From Apostichopus japonicus (taxonomy: Eukaryota; Echinodermata; Holothuroidea; Aspidochirotida; Stichopodidae), in NCBI RefSeq assembly GCF_037975245.1, contig NC_092565.1, forward strand, positions 11,836,499 through 11,900,498: a DNA stretch of 64,000 nt, written 5' to 3'. Of this stretch, positions 55,496 to 64,000 are shown piece by piece; position 1 is the stretch's first letter, and each line of letters opens with the position of its first letter. The translations under genes and the position numbers were made by a program. The notes under the pieces were generated by a model. The model saw nothing but the letters and a program-made list of their open reading frames with translations, had not been told where the DNA came from and made no database searches.

Positions 55496-58400
55496 ATGCA
55501 GGATATTGTTAATCCCAATATCCTCCTCGCTGCTATTTGTGGAGCTGCGGCAGTCGTTATTTGTATTGTTCTCTATTTAATATCAAAACGAGGAAACGTT
55601 CCAGGTTAGCTTAATTCCATGTTGTACTACGGTACCACTGAGTGTTAGGCTACTTCACATGCGCTTTTAACGTAGGCTAGGCTTACTTCGATAAACAATG
55701 GAGCCAAGGACAGAACTGCCTAGCCTAGGCCTAACTTAGAAAAAAAGGTCAGAAACAGTAACTAACAGGATAAATGGAGTGAGCGAAATATCAAATTCAA
55801 AGTTGCTGATTTATATCAGAAAGCTTTAATCTTGACATGAGTTAACTTTAATTTAATTACAATCAAATTTCTAATGATTGATAGGAAATCAGTAAGTTAG
55901 GTTGTGTTTTTGGACCTTGGTCCTATGGGTGCATAGCGTGTATTGTTTATTGTTAAGCACGTTGTTGCTAGTATTGCATATTAATTATACTGTAGTGTTA
56001 CCGTTCAGTGTAATTGACAGTAAAGTGTATTGACAGTACTGAGTGTTGTACTGCTAGTTGTTAAAAGAGTGTATTCATATTTTGTGTTCTGAACATTACT
56101 TGTTACTGTTGTTTATTAAAGTTATTGTCTCTGAGATTGTCCTTGAAACTCAGCCATTCTGGACAGCTATAGAGTGACAAGACTTGAGAGTTTGTGGGTT
56201 CAGGAGGTGAAAATTCCTACTGTCTAGGAACAGTTAGGTGGAAAGTCCTATAATAGTTGCAGCTGGCATGTGTTGCCCTGGCTATTATGAAGGTGCTAAA
56301 AGTCCTCGCCTGTTGGCAAACGTATTGTATTATTTCAAGTGCAGATTATTTCATTATGTTCATTAAACATTTTATACAGTATTGTACAGGTGCTATGTTG
56401 TATTAATATTATTCTTCTGTGTATTTAATATTGTTGTTGTTGAATTTAGTTTCACTGAATATCCTTGGTGAGTTATTGCGAGATGGATATTTCGTAGTAG
56501 TGAATATTTGAGTATAGGTTTTCCTCGAGTTAATACAGTTTTAATTAGGTTAAGGAATTCATTAAGCCATTTACAGTAAGTTCATTAAGTCATTTATTCA
56601 TATGTATTATATTATTTTGTAGAATTTGCAATAAATGGTCAGCCATTGTTTCAATGCAAGAACACTCTTGCATCCTCATTTATCACTTGTGAGTTCGAAG
56701 CGAAGGACCCTAAATCTGGTAATTTCCCCCACAATCCGCTGTTCGCTTCACTTACAACTAAACCTATTTAACCATCCTTTACAATATCATTAAAGAACTG
56801 TGTATCAATTCCCCAATCTTGTCTTAACTACAATTCAGTCTATCCAGCAGACCATCATTTGAAGATGGTGTACGTATCCTTCCACACAATATAAAGAAAG
56901 TTACTATATTCTTGTACACCAGTGTAAAATCCATTTCTAAAATGTACCTTTCCATCATAGGTATCGAAAACTGACGGAAAGGTATGGCGGTATGTTGCTA
57001 CATGGTAGAATGGCATTAGATTTGGTTCTAAACCAAAGTTAAATGGCCTGGCTACTCTCTACATCAGTAGAGAGTAGCAAATAGATTGCGATGAAAATGA
57101 CAATTTATATATGCTAGCCTACATCTACCCAAGTAAACACACATACCCAATGCCCAGAAGTAATTCAAAGTGTGTGAAAACACATTTGCAAAATAGGTGG
57201 GGCCAGGGGTGTTGTCTGTTCAAGATAGTACCCTCTTGACCATAGTGTCCTAACTTAACATGGATGCCTGTTGCCCTTGCTATTTGGTGACCCTGTCATT
57301 GATGTATATAACCAGTCAGGGATGGAGGGGGAAGTAATATGTTTGTCTCCCCTCACCCTTCTTCCACATCACTAGAGATACTCTACACTGTATTGCTGGA
57401 TCATTCAGCCGCTTTCCTTTGCAATAGCAAAAGAGTGAAAGGCAGTTCATAATGACCACTTTTTAATACTTTGAAAAATGTTGACAGATGTGTAATCAAG
57501 TTTGACACAATAGTAAAATGTTGATAACTTTGGATACAAATTTGAATTATTATTCTTGAGATAACATTGAGGTGAAAAGTTGAATGGTTTAGCTTTTTAA
57601 AGTTTTATTCTAATACCAGCTTTCAAGTCTATTTTGTTTCATTTCCAATGTCTTCCAGTATAGAGTAGGAGCATAAAGCTATGACCTGGCCTGAGGTATA
57701 CAGTAGGTGGGTTTGAAGTAGAGGTGGAGTGTCATTTTATCTTAATATTTGTGGAATGCTGGTTTGAGGGGACTTAGCTCGAACGGTAGTTAACTCAGAC
57801 ACAGTTTAGAATCTACCCGGTGACACTTTGTACCTGCATTTGTTGAACTTAATAAACAATCCCAGCATATGCATCATAACAGCCAAAAAAAGAATTCTAT
57901 GATGTTGCAGTACAGGACGGATTAGCAAAGTTTAGGACACTCTCGTGCCATTCACTCTGGTTCCTGATTTCACTTTAAGTTGACTATTTATTGTCACTAC
58001 TGTACACATGTCAGATTAATACTAAAAAAATCAGCCATATTAATAATTGGAATTGTCAATGCAGTCTGGAACTCTAGTTGCATAGAGAATTATGTCAATT
58101 GACTTGTGATGCCTATTTTCTTCCTTCTTTTCCCTTCTTCTCTCCTTTCTGTAGATGACGGAACACAAGCAGCAACAGTTAGGCAACGAACTCAGCCTTG
58201 TATCAGAGAGGATGGACCAAGGGTGGCAGGGGCAAGAAGGCGAGCTCCGAGGGCCAGAATGCAGAGACAGAGGGATGATAGTGATGAAGGTAAAGAGACA
58301 ACAACTTATTAATTACTTATCAATTAGTCAAGTGTCATCAAGATTCACAATGTGCAATGAAGAGTTATTGAACATTTTCTCTTTCATTCCAGAGCCAGCT

Positions 58401-59636
58401 AATGATGAATTTGATGACCAAGGAGAAACCAAAAAAATTGGAGCCAAGAAACAGAAAAAGCTAGAAGAGAAAGCCATGAAAAAAGCTATGAGAGAGGTAT
58501 AAAGTGGAACACATTCTGATTTACCATTAAGTCTCTTCTCTTTTAAAGCCAGTCTGTTATTCATCATCAATAAAGGCGATCCAAATTTAAGATATATTTG
58601 AAAAGAAAAAGGGAAATTGAATGTTTGGGTTGATACAACGTTGACATGGGATTATTTCAGTCTTGTGCTATCTGAATTCATATACTACAGCACTAAAGAG
58701 AATCGAATTCGTAAAATAATGAAAATTGCATACTTAAATTGATGATTAAATTTGTGAGATCTCACTTCTGATATGCCTTTATTTTCCTTATTTTTTACAA
58801 CAGGAAGAGGAGAGAGACAGAGAAGATAGAAAGCTCCGACAAGCAGAGCTGGATGAAATGAGGAAACAGAAAGAATTAGAAGAAGAGGAGAAGGAAAAGA
58901 AACTGGTATGGATTGAAAATAAATCGATAATTGTTTTTGCTCATAAGCAAAGTTTTCAAGGTTAGTCTGGTGGTGTTTCTTAGATGATTGATAAGTCCTG
59001 CCAATTTGCTTTACAGCGGTTTAATTTCCACCCTTAATTTCCATGTCACTTGTTTGATTAATATAATATATTCTACATAACTGGAACTCGCTAACAAAGT
59101 GTTTCGCAGACTTCGTGAATATTCATAGCCTACTAGAACATTCCTTTACACTCCGGGTATAAAAGCTGCAGACGCCCGATTGAGTGCCCTCTCCGTTTTC
59201 TCCGTTCGTTCCGTTAAGAGGTTGTCGCCACACCTCTGATGGTTCCTTGGCTTGATTACTGTGCCCATTTTAAACACAGTACATATTTAACTCTATACTT
59301 TTGTCGGAACTCCGACCTACTACATTCTATGGGATTCTCGTCGCTCTACCTGAACTTTTTCTACATCCAGCCGAACTACTTCTAAAGTAAACCTGGACAC
59401 TATCCGCCTAGCACTAAGGTAACTCAAGAACTAAGCAGAAACTCTCCCCTCGGCTCTCCAAGTCCAGAAAGACGTTAATTGAATTAAGAAACTATAATTA
59501 TGTATTATGTCCATATTTATACTTTGTTCTGCCATGTAAATAGCTTATTAAATGCTTTAAACTTACTTTCATCCTCATGTTCTCCTTTTTATTTCACGTG
59601 ATCTGTTCTCCACATTAAGTCTGAGAACGGTCACGT

Positions 59637-59686
<50 letters not shown>

Positions 59687-62285
59687 ATATATGTTGATAC
59701 TAGATGAGACTAGTGGAACACTAGTAGTTGTTACTCGGAGTTTCACGCGTTATAGCGATCTTCAGACAACTGGTAGCTTCAAGTTATGCTCCATGAATAT
59801 ATAGGATCTTCGTCGGGATTACCGGGGATTATGCGGTTGTTGGTGTATTGTTCTGCCGGTGTATTCTCTTTTGCGTCCGTTCTGTTGGTGGGTTTGTAAG
59901 ACTTTCTTCGGTGTTCGGCTGTTGGTGTATTCTCTTTTGCGTCCGTTCTGTTGTTGGGGTTTTTTGCCTTCCTTCGGTGCTCGCTCCGTAGGTGTGTGTG
60001 GTTCACTTGACGGTGTTTGGTGGTTGGATTGGAGTTGTTTATGTAGAACTTGTTTTCGTGGCGACACTTCGATATGAGCTCTGGGCGTTTGTTCAGGAGG
60101 GTCCGTTTGTCTGCGTTGATAAGATAGACGCCAACCTACTCTATATATAAGATATAATATATAATATAATATACCGGTTAATATAAGTAGGGTAGCCAAA
60201 ACCATTTCCTCTTTGCCTAAATTATTATTACAGAGCTTTTGTGCATAGCAATAGTTTATGAAAACAATTTTATAACTGAAAAACAACTGAAGTAAATTGG
60301 AACACAGAGTTATTCGCTGTCTAATACAAGTGTGTTTATCTCCCCCCCCCCCTCCTTCTCCATCTTACAGGAAGAGGAAGAAAATAAAAGAAAAGAGGAA
60401 GAAGAGAAGAGAGAGTACGAAGAATACCTGAAGTTAAAGGAGACTTTTACAATTGAAGAAGAAGGACAAGAGGAGATACTTTCTGATGAACAAGTCAGTG
60501 TTTTTGTTTAGAAACAAATTCATTTCATTTATTATAATGGTTTTATTTCTACATTGTTTTAATGACTGGCAATATGTACTGAGCCAGGATGCTGGAACTA
60601 TGAAATAACTGCAATCATAATGTATTTGCTTTGCATCTTTGGATGGTCCCCAAAATGCACTAGCGGCTTCTGCTGAATAATAATGCATGTTAAGTGTGCT
60701 GACATGTATTACTAGAGGTTTTCAATATTTTGCAAGAATTGATGGGTTTAATTATCAATTTACTACCATTAATAGCAAAATTCTTTTCCTACTTCCTGGT
60801 CATAAAGAATGGTATCCACTGGTTTGTAAAGATTATTATACTCTTCTAATAGCACATGTACTAACTAAAGAATGGTATCCTCTGATGTCTTTGTTCAGTT
60901 GTTTCAAAATGTTTCCGTGACTAAATTTCTCTTTTGAATATCCGTTCTTTCAGACAAAGTCTAAATTACAGGAGTTCATTAACTACATCAAGAGAGAAAA
61001 GGTTGTGATTCTCGAAGAATTAGGGGCACATTTTGATATTAGAACTCAGGTAAGAGTTTGCAAAACATTTTGAAAGAGACAGCGACAAAAATATATCAAA
61101 GATACTTTTACCTTAAGTTTATCATCGTAACCCATGGTAAAAATCATAAAACATATGTTGCAGTTTCTTTGCAAATTACTTGATACACTTAAAGGTCATA
61201 TCTCAATAAATGAGAAATGTTCTCTCAAAAGTCTTGATGAGCACAAAACAGATTTGTGTTGTTTCTATGATTTTATTTGTGAAGAATGATTTTAGCCTCA
61301 GCACATGCCTAGGTTATTCTAGCCCTTAGGGGACCAGCTCTCTGGGGTTAATAGCAGTTAAAAGACACTAAGAGCTTAAAGAAAAAAGTCAAAATCATTT
61401 GCTTCTCAACAAAGAGCAACGACCCTTTCTGTTTGTGACATTCTGATCAAAGCCACAGTCTAACAGAAAACCATTTTTTTCTTTTTTCTTCTCTTTTTCC
61501 AATTTTTATTGATCTCTCTCTCTTAGTCAAATCTCTCTTCTTTTGTCATATAAACATGATAACAGGAAACGAATAGATCTCAACAGTGTGCCATCCATGT
61601 GTTCTTGGTTAATGAATGAATTAATCCACAATTAGGCCACAACATTATCCTTTTCTTACCTGGTAGTCCAAACATTTGGTTTGGAGGGTTGCCAAAACTT
61701 TGGAGGAAAATAGAAATTGTCAACATTTTTAGGAAGAAAGTGGCAGCACCTTGACCATAAATTACTTGTACAGTTTGTGCAGTTTAACACCATTTTGCAA
61801 ACAAGCACCCCAAAGTTTTAACACCATCTTGCAAATAAGCACCCCATTGAGATATACAAATTTCTCAAAGGGGAGTGGGAATTCCCCCTTCAAGTATAGT
61901 ATACCCCTTCACCCGCCAAATGGGTGACGTGTCACCAAGATCATGGAGGTGATCACCAAGCAAAAAAGTTTAATTACCAAGGCAATATGTGACATGTTTC
62001 CACATTAAATGATTATGCAGTGTTTTTTGTATTGAATAATCAATTTTATGCTTCATGCAGGAGGCCATCAAAAGGGTTCAGGAACTTCAAGAACAAGGGA
62101 TGCTAACCGGAGTCATCGATGACAGGGGGAAATTTATCTTCATCACCCCTCAGGAGTTGGAAGATGTTGCCAAATTTATACGTCAGAGGGGTCGTGTGTC
62201 TATATCAGAACTGGCGGAAGCAAGCAACACGCTCATTAATCTTACCCCAGAGAGAACACAATCGAGTATAGAAGCTACTGCTTAA
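55496..62285 (+). CDS. DDRGK1: DDRGK domain-containing protein 1 (UFBP1), complete, seven exons
   Basis: Exons 55,496-55,604; 58,155-58,289; 58,393-58,496; 58,804-58,905; 60,371-60,493; 60,954-61,049; 62,061-62,285. All have GT/AG borders and matching phases, giving 297 residues (human 314). Residues ~9-29 are a membrane anchor ([20 protein letters not shown]). An Arg-rich linker follows, then a Glu/Lys coiled coil (~95-185). The C-terminal winged-helix/PCI-like domain includes [17 protein letters not shown]. The family-naming DDRGK is at 243-247. Its Lys247 corresponds to human Lys267, the reported UFM1 site. The protein is an ER-membrane adaptor that holds UFL1 and CDK5RAP3 in the UFM1 E3 complex acting in ribosome and ER quality control. 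The C-terminus [20 protein letters not shown] is strongly conserved. Start chosen because MQDIVNP leads straight into the anchor. Confidence 0.95.
55605..58154 (+). other. DDRGK1 intron 1
   Basis: A 2.55-kb AT-rich intron with TAGCCTAGGCCTAAC-type words near 55,720. The part from about 55,930 to 56,760 has a different texture, with repeated GTGTATTGA/CAGTA words, an AATAAATGG and CTTGCATCCTCATTTATC. It might be an old element, but no matching ends were found. No gene is seen. Confidence 0.4.
59100..59640 (+). mobile_element. possible solo LTR or LTR fragment (fossil) in DDRGK1 intron 4
   Basis: About 540 bp with the layout of a retrotransposon long terminal repeat: a TATAAAAG box near 59,158, a polyadenylation-like ATTAAA downstream, and a terminal CACGTAACA of the kind that ends Gypsy-type LTRs. 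The left end and a target duplication could not be fixed. No internal coding part is present. Age cannot be judged from one copy. Confidence 0.35.
59641..60180. repeat. (AT)n tract and minisatellite-bearing repeat in DDRGK1 intron 4
   Basis: A (TA)n run (59,641-59,683) is followed by a block with GTTACTCGGAGTTTCACGCG and GATCTTCAGACAACTGGTAG, wording that resembles Penelope-like or other interspersed repeats. Two copies of an ~81-bp unit follow (GTATTCTCTTTTGCGTCCGT at 59,860 and 59,929). A TATATAAGATATAATATA run closes it. A 155-codon open frame on the - strand spans the units and is not recognised as any protein. Confidence 0.5.
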
Positions 62286-64000
62286 AAGAACTTACATTGA
62301 GGTTCATGCAGACTTGCCTTATTTAAAAATAGAAAGCTGAAAAGCAACTGTTACGATGCTGTAGGCTCTGTCAAAGTACCTCATAAGTATCTCGTCCCAA
62401 TTGAAAAGGTGATAATTGCTGCACCCATGTAATGCTTCCAGTTATCATAATTTCTTGGAATCTACGATACTCCCAAATCTGGTCAGCAGTATGTTTATCA
62501 AGGTGGAGGTGTTCTGGTGTAGCAATTAAGTTGTTCACCCTTTAATCATGAAGTTCCCAGTTCAAGATCCACAAGAAGCCAGATTCTCTTGACCCATTCG
62601 ACAATTGTTGATGTGCAGTGGTGTTGAACTGACCACCCCGAGGATTGGTATTCTCCTTTTGTGAATCATGAAACCTTGTATGGTTTCATATCTTTCGCTG
62701 GTAAAAGCAAGAATATGTGCACAAATCTACAGGACAGCTTCATAGAATTCATTAAAAAAAATGATAAAAAAGAAAATGTTTGATGTAAGCCATAGCCGTT
62801 GGTCATCAGATGAAGGGGTGTTGTGGGGGTGGGTGGGCAGGGGTGATTACTACTGAAAGACTTCTTAACTTCCTAACCATTGGGACAGCTTGTTGTAGAC
62901 TTAACTACTGGAAGGGGTTCATTGTCTGTAGACAAACATGAAACATCCACCCAATTTGTGACAAATGTTCATTGAAGGAATCGCTGTATTGCAATTGCTG
63001 CACAGGTGTCTGTTTCAAGGTAGTGCATACTGTAGCAAATCAAATAGTGTTGTCATTCTGATTTTCAGATTGCAAAAAGTGGTATTAGAAAATCAGAAAT
63101 GTTCAAAATTTGTATTTTTCCTACATTTTCAAGCTACCATTACTCTTTGGAAGATCGGAGAATATTCAAGCATTCAATTATAAGACGAGTGAAATATAAA
63201 TGGTAACGGAAATCACAACTTTCAAGGTTTTTGGGGGTTTTTGTACTCTCGTCTCTTACAGTCCTTATTAAGTTATACGATCCTATATTTGCAATTGTTT
63301 CCTGTATGTGTTTGGAATTACATGACAACTGCATGATGGTATCTGTTCATGCAAAATTTTGTTGTGGAAACCAATTTACTTTTTCCAACTTCATAGTTTA
63401 GTATCGTATTGCAACGTGCATTGATGTAAGTTCCCCTCCCTAATTTCTCCTACACCCTTCCCCTACCTCAATATAAGGGGGAGGGGGAATCAAAAGTAGA
63501 TGCTATGGAAATTGACCAAACTATTGCACACATCCAGAGATGTATTTAAAACCAAGCTTTTTGTAAGTTTCACAAATGGTATTCTATTGCCTGGCCAGGT
63601 GGAACCTCCAAACAAGGGGTCGGAAGATAGCCCAATTGATCCATAGGTATTCAACATAAAGCCTATGCTACAAAAATTTTGACACAGCATTGAATGGGCA
63701 CATGGCTACTTCCTTAGGCTTCAAGATCTCATATGCTACAGGCTGGCTAGTGAATGTGTAATGACTTGTTTCACCCCCTCATTCCTCTTATTTTTGTTCA
63801 TTTTCTTTAGGGATTTTAAGAAGAAACGGGTGCACTATTCAGTATCCCATATTTTGCCAGGCCCCATATGTTCTTGAGCTCCCTGATTCACTTCAGCCCC
63901 AAAGCTGTAATTCCGTCTGTCTAAGTTGCGCTCTACAAAGTTTCAACCTGCATATGCATACCGTACTCACTGTATAAATAGATGGCGTCCTTTAACCAAT
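62286..64000 (+). other. DDRGK1 3' untranslated region and flank
   Basis: No further gene is visible. A variant polyadenylation signal ATTAAA occurs at 62,751, followed by an A-rich stretch, and could end the transcript. The rest is AT-rich with short G-runs (GGTGTTGTGGGGGTGGGTGG near 62,820). Confidence 0.4.

Noticed and set aside
55930-56760. Possible second LTR-like block in DDRGK1 intron 1
   Set aside because: There is some LTR-like wording (AATAAATGG, CTTGCATCCTCATTTATC), but no ends, TATA box or duplication could be identified.
59819-60286. 155-codon frame on the - strand, with a hydrophobic stretch and Lys/Arg/Gln-rich tail
   Set aside because: It spans two minisatellite units in an intron of DDRGK1 and matches no family I know.

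Overview
This is animal nuclear DNA, probably from an invertebrate deuterostome and most likely an echinoderm. The evidence is indirect: intron-rich genes, a DDRGK1 orthologue, a G2E3-like HECT gene of a type that is expanded in such animals, many AGGCCTA/TAGGCCTA-rich introns, and P-element, THAP-carrying and hAT-type DNA transposons. No operon-like or bacterial content is visible. The species cannot be fixed from the sequence alone.

Region 1 (1-19,775) is a repeat array derived from ribosomal DNA. It holds three copies of a truncated, diverged 18S rRNA 5' end (starts at 23, 7,325 and 17,197). Copies 2 and 3 are preceded by an ETS-like leader of about 500 bp. Between them lie many shuffled subrepeats: GA-rich linkers, a GC-rich block, about twenty 'TATAAATG' modules, poly-C tracts and four copies of an 11-bp-stem hairpin. 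Higher-order units of about 1.0 kb and 1.73 kb show recent amplification. No full rRNA gene and no protein gene is present, and the many open frames here are shadows of the repeats.

Region 2 (20,132-29,460, + strand) is a G2E3-like gene with a C2HC-type finger, an acidic SUMO-interaction-like motif, a UIM-like helix and a split HECT domain. It has two frame-breaking lesions. A head-to-tail duplicate of its last and a middle exon lies inside one intron. The C-lobe carries proline where the catalytic cysteine would be. It is either a decaying gene or a duplicated locus with collapsed haplotypes.

Region 3 (32,345-49,923, - strand) is a six-exon integrase-domain gene (350 codons) that looks whole, with an HTH, a DDE triad and matching intron phases throughout. 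Its first intron of about 13.4 kb holds a small DUF4806-type gene on the opposite strand (41.7-43.4 kb), CGGCGGT-type minisatellites, a hAT-like MITE and a 3.85-kb transposon with TTAA target duplications. That transposon carries decayed P2X7-C-terminal-like and THAP genes, and a second hAT-like MITE is inserted in it.

Region 4 (50.15-55.33 kb) is a 22-bp minisatellite split by two insertions: a 4,176-bp P element with perfect 31-bp inverted repeats and an 8-bp target duplication but a ruined transposase, and a 678-bp MITE.

Region 5 (55,496-62,285, + strand) is a complete seven-exon DDRGK1 (UFBP1) gene of the UFMylation pathway, with transposon debris in intron 4. The remaining sequence to 64,000 is its 3' flank.
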